Positions 1 through 8,582 of a stretch of 37,661 nt of DNA are shown here, piece by piece (within the stretch, counting starts at the first letter, position 1; each line of letters starts with the position of its first letter). The notes beneath the pieces are model-generated. The model saw only the letters and a list, made by a program, of their open reading frames with translations. It made no database searches and was not told the DNA's origin. Location: positions 1 through 37,661 of the IMG/VR virus record IMGVR_UViG_3300008448_000263. One strand, given 5' to 3'. The position numbers were made by a program, and so were the translations under genes. Origin of the DNA: a virus.

Positions 1-47
1 CCTGGTGTGCTCATAAATACGTCAGGAGTTATGGCCGCTGTTTTCAC
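1..47 (-). CDS. Start of a downstream tail-region gene (partial, runs off window)
   Basis: On the minus strand, just after the stop of the putative tape measure gene, GAGG is followed eight bases later by a GTG codon at 47. An open frame continues to the window edge, reading MKTAAITPDVFMSTP. Only 15 codons are visible, so no function can be assigned. Genes just after the tape measure in contractile phages usually encode tail hub or baseplate proteins, but that is context only. The start choice rests on the SD spacing. Confidence 0.5.
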   Translation of the reverse strand, partial: MKTAAITPDVFMSTP

Positions 48-59
48 AGCTTATACCTC

Positions 60-3000
60 TTACGGGTTTTGTGCGGTAAGAACCATCGCGCCAGTAGTCA
101 GTTCCATGGTTCCGCTGAACTGAGTACCGTCTGCGAATCTGACTACTTGAGGTTTAGCCTCGGTAGAACTCTCAGCTTTCTTGTCTTGCGATTTTATAAA
201 CTTGTCCATATCCAAAAACCCAGTTTTACGGAAATTCATAATGTTAGTATCTAAACCTTTTACTAACCTCTTGGTTTCGTCGGTCTGGTTGTCTAGGTTT
301 TTGCCCTCAAACATTTCTTGAATTTGAGCTTGGTTGAATCCAAGCTTGGTTAAAGTGTCCAGAGAGGCTGTGGTTTTTGCCACAGCTGCTTTCACACCAG
401 GACCAGCTTCTGAAATTCTCTTTACGTCTGTGTCTGATAAGGTCTTGCTTGGATCCAGTTGTTTTAGCAGTTTGTTTAGCTGGTTGCCTGGATCTGCAAC
501 TATTTCTTTTAGCCTGCCTATTCTTTCCTCTTCTTTTTTCATTTCTTCTGGCGTCATAACCTGAAGACCGTATCTAGTAGCTTCACCAAGCTCCATACCT
601 AAGTTACGAGCTACGTCTTTTATCATTTCAGACGCGGCTCCTGAAGAATCTCCCATAACGTCGGCTACAGTAAAAGTGCCGCCGCTAGCTTCAGCTATTC
701 TTGTAGCCCTGCTGAACATGTCTAATGACTGTTTGTCTAAATCTTTTTGTTTTGAAAGAAGCTTTCTGGCTTCGGCTTGCTGGTTGGCAGTCAGATTGCT
801 CTTGAAGTCGCCCATTACACTTTCGACAGCATAACCCCGCGACTGAGCATGCCTGGCTATCTTTGCTTTGACAGCGCCTAGTTTTTTAAGAGCTGCTTCT
901 TTAGCTTTAGGATCATTACCTGCTGCTGCCAGCTCAGCTCTGGCGTCCTGTAGTTCTTTTGTGATGCCTAGTCTGTCCAAGTCTGCGATGTCAGCAGCTG
1001 ATGCACCGACGTTCTTCAAAATGTCTTTGTATTCTATTTTCCCGTCTTTAGCCAAAGTCATTAAGCCTTTTTCTACTTCATCTCGGCTCTTTCCTAGATT
1101 TAGCGCCTCTCTTCTAATAGCGTCTACACCAGCTACCCTGCCAGCAGCGGCTAATCCAGCTGCCGTGGTGCCAGCGTCCATACCTTCAGACATTTTACCT
1201 ACGTCTGTCAGACCTCTAGTGATGTAGTCAGCCGTTTCTTTGCCCATCATGCTGAGCATGCCTACATCACTTTGTAGAGCCTCGGCCATAGACATGGCCA
1301 AGCTGCCTGCTTGCTTAGCGGTACCGCTAATAGCAGCAGAAGTCATAGAACCGATTGTGCCTCTATCAAAATCTGTTTTTGCTTGACCAAGCCCCATCAG
1401 ACGCATGCCGCTGGAAGCGTGTACACCAAGTGAAGTAATGCGGTCAGTTCTGAGGGTATTTAGTTTGCTTATAATATCTTTTTCGCTGAGTGGTTTTCCG
1501 TCTTTATCACGCATAATAGTATCAAGCTGACCTGGTGTTAACCCGTACGCTGTCTCTATCTCTCGCATTTCAGCAGCTAAATTTTTATTTCCTTTTAAGT
1601 ACGCAGTAATTTTACCTTCGTCTTGAGCCACTGCTCTTTTGTTGAGCATTTTTGCTGATTCTAGATCTCCTCTTATGCCAGCAGCCTCTGCCATCTCTAG
1701 ATCGGCAGTGCCAACGCCTCCCAGCATCTGGAACAAGGCGTCTTCAATGGTCGTGTCTTTATTAGCACCCAAAAGAACATCGGCAAACCTTTGCATAGGT
1801 GTGCCTCTGTTAAGCTTGGCGAAAGCGCTCTGTTGTCTTGAGTCAGCTTCAGCCTGTGCTCTATTTCTAGCCGCTTGAGCCCTATTCTCCGTGTTAACTA
1901 AAGCAAGTACTTCGTTGCCTTTGCCTTTGGCCCTCTCACCGAACGACCCTGCGCCCTTAGAGACAGCAAGCCTAATCTGGTTTTCGTCAATTCCTGGGAA
2001 CTTGTCTTTTATTTTCTTAACCAAGAACTCGTAGTTTCCTGTAGAAAACTGACCAGCCTCATCGCCAGTCATGTTCATAAGGCCTTCTGTGATGACCTTA
2101 CGCATGTCTCCAGCTTGATTTATATTCAACCCAAACTCAGTAACCATGTTTGGCACAAAGCTAGACGCGATCATGCCTTCAGCTTCAGCTACTTGTCCAG
2201 CTTCGGACATGGCAGCCAAGCCTGGAGTTCTGAACATCACGGCTTGATTGGCGTTTCTTTGAGACGTCATAGTGAAGAAATCGGCAGCTCTTATGCCGTT
2301 CCTGTTCAACATAGCGCCGATCTCTTCTGGGCGCATGTGCTTGGCTGTGCCAGCTTTTACTTGCTCGATGTAATCAGCTACTTCTTTATGCTTATTGGGG
2401 TCTATTACGCCTGCTTCTGACATTCTTATCAAAGCAGCATAAGAGTTTGCAAAAGGACTGTTCAGCCCAGCAGCCTGAGCTTCTCGGCTAAAAGCCAAGG
2501 CTTTTTCCTTATCCATAAGGTTAAAGCCAGTAGCACCTCCGAAGTTGGTCGCATACGCCTGCGCGAAAGCAGCTGAGTTAGTTGCAATTCCAGTAGCAAA
2601 TGCTCTGTTTAGTCCATACCTGTCCCCAGCCTGCCCAGCCATGCCGATGTTTGCCATCATGGCGTCTAGACCCATGCCAGTCATCTTCGACATATTGGCA
2701 GCATTTCGTACCATGCGCTCTACATCAGCGGGGTTCATGCTGCTTAAATTGTTTTGGGTAATAGCCTGCAGGGCATTGAAAAGTTCTGCCATAGGCGCGT
2801 CTGAGCGCCCGTTCTCACCAAATATGTCTTTCATGGCGGCTACTGCGCCAGACATGGCTTTGATTTTGTCTGTAATTCTGTTGGCTTCAAACTGCTGTAC
2901 TTTGTCGTTAAAGTCTGGCGCTTCAACAAGATCCTGCATTGTTCTTTCTAGCTCGCCTGGTCCTGCTGGACCTACGCGTCTATTCAGCTGGTCTTGAGCG

Positions 3001-3701
3001 ATTTGTCTAATAGACCTAGGAGCAGACCCTAGTATGCCTCTACGCGCCATCTCGTCAAACATAGAGCCAGCCTGTCCAGCTGTAACTCCACGCATTTCGC
3101 CTATGTCTCTTCCTTCAGCGAACAAGTTATTAAATACTTGTTCTGTTATTGTCTTTACAGTATCTCCGCGCATACCCACGGTGCCAGTGACAGGATCTGA
3201 CACGTATCTTGAGCCAGCCGCCATTCTCTGAGCCATTACCGCCGCCGACCCTCTTGAGCCGTGCATGCGGTCAACAAAGTCTGGTGCTATCTGTGTAAGC
3301 ATTGGCATAAACATGGCCATGTCGCCAGCCATTGTCTGAGCAGCCATTTGCTCACGCATACCGAAAGGAGTGCCCGCTAGGTTGGCGAAACCCCTAAACA
3401 TTTGTTCGTATGTTTTTTGATCCAGAGCCGAGCCTCTGGCCATGGCTTGTTGCTGCATATCAAAAGCAGCGCGCTGCCTGAACTGATCGTATAGATTCAT
3501 CTGGGGCATAAACTGGCCAAATTGCCCCATGTTACTGCCAAAAATATTAGGCAGTATGCTCTGCATTAGCCCGTTGACTAACATGGCAGAACCGCCAGAC
3601 AGACCTAATGCCTGGGCTACATTAAAAGTCTGGGCTGGTGTGATCGGGGAACCTGAAAATACGGTCCCTGGTCCACCAAACATTTGTTGAATGTTATTCA
3701 C
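60..3701 (-). CDS. Putative tail tape measure protein, 1213 aa
   Basis: This is the longest protein in the window. It is almost entirely predicted helical, rich in Ala, Gly, Met, Lys and Asp, with no signal peptide and no obvious membrane segment. It follows the tail tube and a chaperone pair with a likely -1 frameshift, the usual place of a tape measure gene in contractile phages, where the protein sets tail length and is later released during DNA ejection. The GTG start at 3701 overlaps the end of the upstream frame by eight bases, which suggests translational coupling. The ATG at 3683 is an alternative but has a poorer SD distance. The C-terminal 40 residues are more polar. I recognise no specific domain, so the call rests on size, composition and position. 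It could instead be another large helical virion protein. Confidence 0.55.
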   Translation of the reverse strand: MNNIQQMFGGPGTVFSGSPITPAQTFNVAQALGLSGGSAMLVNGLMQSILPNIFGSNMGQFGQFMPQMNLYDQFRQRAAFDMQQQAMARGSALDQKTYEQMFRGFANLAGTPFGMREQMAAQTMAGDMAMFMPMLTQIAPDFVDRMHGSRGSAAVMAQRMAAGSRYVSDPVTGTVGMRGDTVKTITEQVFNNLFAEGRDIGEMRGVTAGQAGSMFDEMARRGILGSAPRSIRQIAQDQLNRRVGPAGPGELERTMQDLVEAPDFNDKVQQFEANRITDKIKAMSGAVAAMKDIFGENGRSDAPMAELFNALQAITQNNLSSMNPADVERMVRNAANMSKMTGMGLDAMMANIGMAGQAGDRYGLNRAFATGIATNSAAFAQAYATNFGGATGFNLMDKEKALAFSREAQAAGLNSPFANSYAALIRMSEAGVIDPNKHKEVADYIEQVKAGTAKHMRPEEIGAMLNRNGIRAADFFTMTSQRNANQAVMFRTPGLAAMSEAGQVAEAEGMIASSFVPNMVTEFGLNINQAGDMRKVITEGLMNMTGDEAGQFSTGNYEFLVKKIKDKFPGIDENQIRLAVSKGAGSFGERAKGKGNEVLALVNTENRAQAARNRAQAEADSRQQSAFAKLNRGTPMQRFADVLLGANKDTTIEDALFQMLGGVGTADLEMAEAAGIRGDLESAKMLNKRAVAQDEGKITAYLKGNKNLAAEMREIETAYGLTPGQLDTIMRDKDGKPLSEKDIISKLNTLRTDRITSLGVHASSGMRLMGLGQAKTDFDRGTIGSMTSAAISGTAKQAGSLAMSMAEALQSDVGMLSMMGKETADYITRGLTDVGKMSEGMDAGTTAAGLAAAGRVAGVDAIRREALNLGKSRDEVEKGLMTLAKDGKIEYKDILKNVGASAADIADLDRLGITKELQDARAELAAAGNDPKAKEAALKKLGAVKAKIARHAQSRGYAVESVMGDFKSNLTANQQAEARKLLSKQKDLDKQSLDMFSRATRIAEASGGTFTVADVMGDSSGAASEMIKDVARNLGMELGEATRYGLQVMTPEEMKKEEERIGRLKEIVADPGNQLNKLLKQLDPSKTLSDTDVKRISEAGPGVKAAVAKTTASLDTLTKLGFNQAQIQEMFEGKNLDNQTDETKRLVKGLDTNIMNFRKTGFLDMDKFIKSQDKKAESSTEAKPQVVRFADGTQFSGTMELTTGAMVLTAQNP

Positions 3702-4131
3702 CTTTCCAAATCCCCAGACGTTTTTGTCTTGCTTCTTCTACCTCTGCCTCTACTTTCTTTCTGAACTCTGGGTCGTTCCAATCGCCAAATTCTTCTTTAT
3801 AAGCGTCTATCAGCTCTCTATATGCATCATAATTCTTTCTAGGTTTCGTGTCTCTAGCAAGCCAAGGCTGCGATAGCTCGTCTATCACGTCAGCCATTTG
3901 GTCAAAACTGGAATAAGCAGACTTTACTAGCTCTAAATGGGGACTGCTGCAAATAGCTGAAGTTTTAAGCAACCTGAGTTTTAACAACTCAATCTGCTTA
4001 GTGTCTTGATACGCTCTAGCTATCCACAGCAGCCTTAATTTCCAACGGCGATCAAGTAGAGCGGCTTTTGAGAAGTCAAAACCGTCTGCTGCCATCCTTA
4101 CAAGTAAGGATGCTACTTGGTCGCCTTCCAA
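3694..4131 (-). CDS. Tail assembly chaperone, distal part, probably made by -1 frameshift
   Basis: This 145-residue open frame overlaps the end of the 361-aa frame and sits one base back from it. Its only plausible independent start is a TTG at 4131, with AAAGGA too close to act as a good SD. At the junction the upstream frame reads GAT TTT TGG, so a run of five T lets the ribosome slip back onto TTT TTG. The slipped product would be about 501 residues. Many tailed phages make a short and a long tail assembly chaperone this way, directly before the tape measure gene, which is the arrangement here. The frame is helical and charged and ends inside the start region of the tape measure gene. Separate initiation by coupling at TTG cannot be excluded. 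Confidence 0.6.
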   Translation of the reverse strand: MEGDQVASLLVRMAADGFDFSKAALLDRRWKLRLLWIARAYQDTKQIELLKLRLLKTSAICSSPHLELVKSAYSSFDQMADVIDELSQPWLARDTKPRKNYDAYRELIDAYKEEFGDWNDPEFRKKVEAEVEEARQKRLGIWKGE

Positions 4132-5198
4132 AAATCCTTTGATTCTGCCATAGCCTGCAGTTTTTCACACAACGAATTAAACTCTGTGTAAAGATGCGTA
4201 ATTGTGTTACGCATGGCTTCTGTAGGCATAATTTGACTAACTAAATCATCGAATAGCGCAAACAACTTGGTGTTAGGTTTCTTGTATGAAGCCTCATCTA
4301 CATCGATGTCATTAATCGGCGGAATTTCTATTATGTTGTCAGTACTTTCAATTTTTTCTATACCCATAACAGCTCTATAGGCCATAAGCGTACGCCAGTA
4401 AAAACTGGTATCGCTAAGTATTTTGGATTGCAGGTCGTTTTGGGCGTCAACAATCAACTGTTTATAAGCCGTATCTGACTCTGCTGTGGTAAGAGCGCGA
4501 AAAGTTATGTTTAACCTTCCACCAAACACAGAATAGACTTTCTTAAAGCGTATACCTCCAAGTATCGACTGGACGAAGTCTAGTTTGTCCTCATCAGACA
4601 CTTCTGTAAGTTCTGTCTTTGTAGTGTCCCATCCGCAGTGGGGACACATAACTGGCCCAGGTGACACCAGACCAGAACCAACACCTTCGGCTATGGGCGC
4701 AGCCGTAGCTGTTTCTGAAGTTTTTTGTTCTTCTGGTTTTTTGGTAGAAGCAGGCAACAAGTCATCAATGATTTCTGGTTCTTTAAATATTTTTGGATCT
4801 AAAGGTGGATCAACATAAGCAGGTTTGTTGACTTGTTCTTTTTTCCTTTCTTCAACAGCTTCTTTGATAAAACCAACGATTTCCTTTTTCTTGTCGTCTG
4901 GTAGTTGACTGAAGTCAACAGGCTCTGGGATATGCAAAGGCTTATCAACCTTTGGCATTTCAACCTTAGACGTTTCCTTTACAACGTTGTGAATCTTTTC
5001 AGCAATATTAGCTGGAAGATTCTCAGGGTTGTCTACAATACCCAACTGTTTTAGCCCTTCTCGTTCTACTTCTGTAAGGACGGTGCCTGGGCGCATCATG
5101 CCAGGCAACCCAGCATTTGACGGTATGGTAGGCTTTGCTGGAGCTGGAGGAGCAGGCAGCTTTCTAAACGAATCTAACTTTCTGACAGGCTTATCCAT
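4113..5198 (-). CDS. Putative tail assembly chaperone, zero-frame product, 361 aa
   Basis: The first 170 residues are Pro/Lys/Glu rich and look disordered. Residues about 180-350 form a folded part that begins with a CPHCGW knuckle (C185, C188). It continues with a conserved-looking stretch GGRLNITFRALTTAE (227-240) and a helical end. Only one CxxC pair is present, so a zinc site would need a partner. The gene lies between the spike-like gene and the tape measure gene, and its end overlaps a -1 frame, which is the classic chaperone layout. I infer a role in binding the tape measure and promoting tube polymerisation. Start ATG at 5198 has AAAGGA upstream. A baseplate assembly protein with a zinc knuckle is the main alternative. 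Confidence 0.55.
   Translation of the reverse strand: MDKPVRKLDSFRKLPAPPAPAKPTIPSNAGLPGMMRPGTVLTEVEREGLKQLGIVDNPENLPANIAEKIHNVVKETSKVEMPKVDKPLHIPEPVDFSQLPDDKKKEIVGFIKEAVEERKKEQVNKPAYVDPPLDPKIFKEPEIIDDLLPASTKKPEEQKTSETATAAPIAEGVGSGLVSPGPVMCPHCGWDTTKTELTEVSDEDKLDFVQSILGGIRFKKVYSVFGGRLNITFRALTTAESDTAYKQLIVDAQNDLQSKILSDTSFYWRTLMAYRAVMGIEKIESTDNIIEIPPINDIDVDEASYKKPNTKLFALFDDLVSQIMPTEAMRNTITHLYTEFNSLCEKLQAMAESKDFWKATK
4128..4136 (-). other. Candidate -1 programmed frameshift site GATTTTTGG
   Basis: The minus strand reads GGATTTTTGGAAGG, with zero-frame codons GAT TTT TGG AAG. Moving back one base gives TTT TTG GAA and enters the 145-residue frame. The zero-frame stop TAG lies only four sense codons after the TGG. 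The homopolymer allows the phenylalanine tRNA to re-pair perfectly. I did not identify a downstream pseudoknot. Confidence 0.5.
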
Positions 5199-5210
5199 GA
5201 CAGTCCTTTC

Positions 5211-5381
5211 TTAGACTTGTACGGTGGCTACGGCTTCAGGGCATTCGATAAACCTTTGATCAACAATAGTTATTTGTTGAGAAACAATAACTATTGGTTC
5301 TTCTTTAACTTCTGGAGGAGGTACTACGATTTCATTTCCGTCTTTGTCGTAGTAGGTTACTTGTTGAGCTTGCTCAGTCAT
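5211..5381 (-). CDS. Small uncharacterised protein, 56 aa
   Basis: The best start is the ATG at 5381 with AAGGGA upstream, giving MTEQAQQVTYYDKDGNEI at the N-terminus; an upstream TTG at 5396 has no SD. The protein is acidic, with a central Pro/Glu segment (VVPPPEVKEEP) and a hydrophobic beta-like C-terminal half. It lies 12 bases before the chaperone gene and just after the spike-like gene, so it is probably a small tail-related protein. No family is recognised. Confidence 0.55.
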   Translation of the reverse strand: MTEQAQQVTYYDKDGNEIVVPPPEVKEEPIVIVSQQITIVDQRFIECPEAVATVQV

Positions 5382-5392
5382 TACTGTCCCTT

Positions 5393-8056
5393 TCAAGCTA
5401 TGACAGGATAGTTGCCATCAGCGGTTACAGCCTCTGGCAGTTCAGCCAGCGATGCCTGTTCATAATCTGGGCCTGCTGGTATCGGCCCCAGACCATTATT
5501 ACCTTTAACATACAGACTGGTGTTAATTTTTCTATAGCTCTGCCCAGTCCAAGCGTCTTCTCCTGGAAATGGATATGTTTTGTTTTCGTTTGCTTGTACT
5601 GGTTTTTCAACCCAAACGTTAGTGGACTGATTGTTCATCCTAGCCCGTTGAGCCCAACGGCTTTCATAAAGCATAAAGTCAGATACTCTGCTTTGCGCAG
5701 TGCTTCTGAACGAAAATCCCATAGTTTTAATTACAGTGTCGTTTCCTACACGCTGTTTAGCGTACAGATAGTCAGTGAATACGCTTTTATATACTTTTGT
5801 ACCTTCCTTGCTTGTTTCTTTGTTTTTCTCTTTGATGTCTTCATACACCTTCCCGATAATTTTTTTACCTTCTTCGTTTATGTTTGGCACCAACCCTTCA
5901 GAAAATTCAGCAATTATATTACCATTCGCTATAATCACATCCCTGTTAAAAACGGATCCACCGCCAAATACTGAGTAGTCAGAACTCAAAGAAACAAACC
6001 GACCAGAAATTATTGTTTGTGCTTTTGTAAATACGTTAGAAGCCGTTACATCACCTGGCTGTCCGAAATAGGTTACAGTTGAATTAGTAACGTAATTCAT
6101 CAGCTCTCTTGAGCTGGTGGTTATGGTGCCTTTGCCTTTTGCTGCGTCTAGAACTATTGAGCCGTAGTCCGAGCCTGCACCTGAGCGCAAATACAAGTCG
6201 CTACCCATGCAAGAAACCATGGATGACGATTTTATGATTACTCCGTTAGATATTACTTCAGATCCTGTCTTGCTGTAGTCTTGGTCTGGCTGTCGGCTCT
6301 TGCTTTCTAGAAGCAAAGCTCCAGTTCCAGAATTGCCAGCCAGTATTTGAGCATGCCTTTCTGCTTTGATCCTCACATCTTCATTAGTCGCGGATATTTC
6401 TACGTTACCGTTGGCTTTCAGTATGGCATCTCTACCAGCCAGGCTAATGAGGCTTCTGCCTGGACGCAGCACTACGTCTCCTGGGCAGCTTATTTCTATG
6501 CTGCCGCCTCCCATTCTTATTTCTTCGCCAGCAGGCCCAGATATTACGACAGTCCCGTCTCGAAGAATACCTACCATGCTCAAAGTATGGTGGTAGTTAG
6601 CTTGCTCTCTGTGATCTACGGTTAAAGGTGTAGCCTGAGGCTTTGTTAGGTATTGGGAAGAAGAAAGTTCGTTGTATCCCTGTGGTAATTCTTTCAAAGA
6701 ACCAGGAAGAGTGGTCCAGTCTCTTGTGTGATAGTGGAAAGGATGCTCAGACCGCCACCTAACGCCGTAAGCAAGCTCATCGTCGGCTACAGAGGCCATG
6801 TGAGGGCCGACCAGCGTGGTAGCACCTGCTGGTCCTTCTTTTATTTTTTGATTTGATTCTGAAGAGCCAGCTGTGTAACCAGCTGGCGAATACCCGTCTT
6901 CTCTGTTGTCGCCTGTTTTGTCTTCTGGAAGTCGTATCTGTACAGGGCTTACAAACGGAGGCACGTGCGCGAATAGCAGTCCCTGAGCAGATACCATGTG
7001 GTAATTGCCGTCCATAGCCAAATGTTCTTCCCACACAGTTAGTGGGTTAGCTGGATTTGGCAAAGAGTAGGCAGTACCTGTAGTTATTTGTGGAGGTATT
7101 ACAAGCTGCTGTTTAAAGCCTTGACCCAAGAATCCGTCAAATCTTTTAAGTCTATGAAACGGTATCTGTCCCTGGACCAGCAGATCAGTAGTAGCAAACT
7201 CAGACTGAGTCAGCTGTACTATGGTCGAGTCTCTGTTTAGGGACAGTTTTCCTGGAGTGAGTCCTCCAAGAGACTCCCACAGATAAGGGCTATACCCTGT
7301 TATTACAGACAACTCGTCTTCATCGTCTAAAGAGTATAAATCCATAGCTGCAGATCTGATCTGCAAATTATGGCCGTGCATTCTTACAAGCTGGTCATGC
7401 CAGAAAGCCCAAAACCCAGCGTTTTCATCTGCACGCATGAAGGCCATGAAAGGATCGGAAAAGAATCCGACGCCCGTCTCGGCCATCTTGCCCCATTCGC
7501 CTATAGCAGTTTCATCTATAGGCGATCCGCGAGAAAACCTAAGCAGCTGAGGCAAACGTTGAGAATAGTGTTTAAGAAAACCGTCAACGCCTAAAGTGTT
7601 AACGGCGGCTTGGCTTATGTAGTCGTGTACGTCTTTTTCTATTCCTAAGGAATAACCATTAAAAGAACCCAGAATTACGCCAGAACTGCTTGAAGTGTTT
7701 AGTATGGCGTACACTCTGGTGCCTGGAGCCATTGCGCCTATGGTGCGCACACCAACTATGGCAGCAGAGGTTTCTGCAAGAAGCTCGCAGGCTACATAGC
7801 CAGAATCGTCTATTTGAACGTTGTACCAGCCGTAAACCGACAGGCTGTCTATTACGGTTCCAGTTACAAGTCTTAAATTGCTATTTGTAGTCTGTAGATT
7901 AGACGACAACGTCCCGAAGCTGTCGCTCTTCGGGACGTTGTAATCTGTGTACCCTACTGAAGCTACTTTAGTTTCTAGATGTCTGATTCTTTCCTGCATC
8001 GACTGCAGATAAGCTACCAGATTGAAACTAGTACCCCCAGTTTTTGCTACTGCCAT
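5393..8056 (-). CDS. Baseplate spike-like protein with OB-fold and beta-helix, 887 aa
   Basis: After a short N-terminal coiled-coil-like helix (about 10-35), residues about 65-135 look like the OB-fold of gp5/VgrG-type hub proteins. They run GTVIDSLSVYGWYNVQI and end in APGTRVYAIL then SSGVILGSF. Residues about 495-580 show short alternating repeats such as IEISCPGDVVLRPGRS and GNVEISATNEDVRIKAE, typical of the triple-stranded beta-helix of membrane-piercing spikes. The middle (140-490) is Trp/His rich and unassigned. I see no lysozyme domain. The ATG at 8056 is preferred over the GTG at 8059 because GAGGG is better spaced. A spike gene between tube and chaperone genes is unusual; it might instead be another baseplate or fibre-base protein using the same folds. 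Confidence 0.65.
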   Translation of the reverse strand: MAVAKTGGTSFNLVAYLQSMQERIRHLETKVASVGYTDYNVPKSDSFGTLSSNLQTTNSNLRLVTGTVIDSLSVYGWYNVQIDDSGYVACELLAETSAAIVGVRTIGAMAPGTRVYAILNTSSSSGVILGSFNGYSLGIEKDVHDYISQAAVNTLGVDGFLKHYSQRLPQLLRFSRGSPIDETAIGEWGKMAETGVGFFSDPFMAFMRADENAGFWAFWHDQLVRMHGHNLQIRSAAMDLYSLDDEDELSVITGYSPYLWESLGGLTPGKLSLNRDSTIVQLTQSEFATTDLLVQGQIPFHRLKRFDGFLGQGFKQQLVIPPQITTGTAYSLPNPANPLTVWEEHLAMDGNYHMVSAQGLLFAHVPPFVSPVQIRLPEDKTGDNREDGYSPAGYTAGSSESNQKIKEGPAGATTLVGPHMASVADDELAYGVRWRSEHPFHYHTRDWTTLPGSLKELPQGYNELSSSQYLTKPQATPLTVDHREQANYHHTLSMVGILRDGTVVISGPAGEEIRMGGGSIEISCPGDVVLRPGRSLISLAGRDAILKANGNVEISATNEDVRIKAERHAQILAGNSGTGALLLESKSRQPDQDYSKTGSEVISNGVIIKSSSMVSCMGSDLYLRSGAGSDYGSIVLDAAKGKGTITTSSRELMNYVTNSTVTYFGQPGDVTASNVFTKAQTIISGRFVSLSSDYSVFGGGSVFNRDVIIANGNIIAEFSEGLVPNINEEGKKIIGKVYEDIKEKNKETSKEGTKVYKSVFTDYLYAKQRVGNDTVIKTMGFSFRSTAQSRVSDFMLYESRWAQRARMNNQSTNVWVEKPVQANENKTYPFPGEDAWTGQSYRKINTSLYVKGNNGLGPIPAGPDYEQASLAELPEAVTADGNYPVIA

Positions 8057-8071
8057 CACACCCTCATCGGG

Positions 8072-8560
8072 TTAGTTCGACCTCGACACCTGACCGCACA
8101 TGCACTGAACATTCTCGTTGATGAGCATGTCCTGAGCTGCAACGGAGTAGCCTACAGAAGTTGCCACTACGGCGTCAGCGATAATTTCAATATTAGCGCC
8201 AACAGCCCCACCAGCGTCCTTCCAGTTACAGGCCGAAGAGCCCATAGTGAACTTGAGGCGGTGAGAAGCTGCGTCACCTTGGCACACGTTACCAAGACGC
8301 TGCAGCAGCTCCAAGGCCACAACCTTAGGACCAACGATTCTACCGAAGCCGATAGAGCCGTTGGTGCGGCCAACCACATAGTACCTGTTGGAGCTACCAA
8401 CTTCAAATACCTGGTTGACCTGCTGGTTATAGTTCACAGTCAGGTTCTGGACTAGAGAACCTGCTGCGTTTCCTCCCATGTCCCCAAGCTGGAGCTTGGA
8501 CCTGTCTGCCGCGAAAGCGCCAGCAAAGGGAGAATCTTCGCGACCAAATACATCAGCCAT
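8072..8560 (-). CDS. Tail tube protein, 162 aa
   Basis: This is a small beta-rich protein directly after the sheath gene, the conserved position for the inner tube of contractile phages. The stretch VNYNQQVNQVFEVGSSNRYY (about 45-65), followed by VVGRTNGSIGFGRIVG, resembles tube proteins, in which this region forms the inner barrel wall. The length fits T4 gp19-like tubes. Five Cys residues are present, with C-x-C near the C-terminus. The ATG at 8560 has a strong GAGGAGG eight bases upstream. That SD lies within a perfect 7-bp inverted repeat, so translation may be modulated. The gene starts 21 bases after the sheath stop and is evidently co-transcribed with it. Confidence 0.8.
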   Translation of the reverse strand: MADVFGREDSPFAGAFAADRSKLQLGDMGGNAAGSLVQNLTVNYNQQVNQVFEVGSSNRYYVVGRTNGSIGFGRIVGPKVVALELLQRLGNVCQGDAASHRLKFTMGSSACNWKDAGGAVGANIEIIADAVVATSVGYSVAAQDMLINENVQCMCGQVSRSN

Positions 8561-8564
8561 CGAT

Positions 8565-8582
8565 ATAACCTCCTCAGGTTAT
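8565..8582 (-). promoter_or_regulatory. SD-sequestering hairpin before the tail tube gene
   Basis: The minus strand has ATAACCT, a GAGG loop, then AGGTTAT, a perfect 7-bp stem. The tube gene's SD (GAGGAGG) occupies the loop and right arm. The hairpin overlaps the first base of the sheath stop codon, so ribosomes terminating on the sheath could open it and couple tube synthesis to sheath synthesis. Confidence 0.5.

Noticed and set aside
868-3231. Several plus-strand open frames opposite the tape measure gene (868-1227, 2115-2420, 2545-2997, 3034-3231)
   Set aside because: They lie wholly inside a long minus-strand gene, have no convincing SD, and their Ala/Ser/Pro-rich translations are typical antisense shadows.
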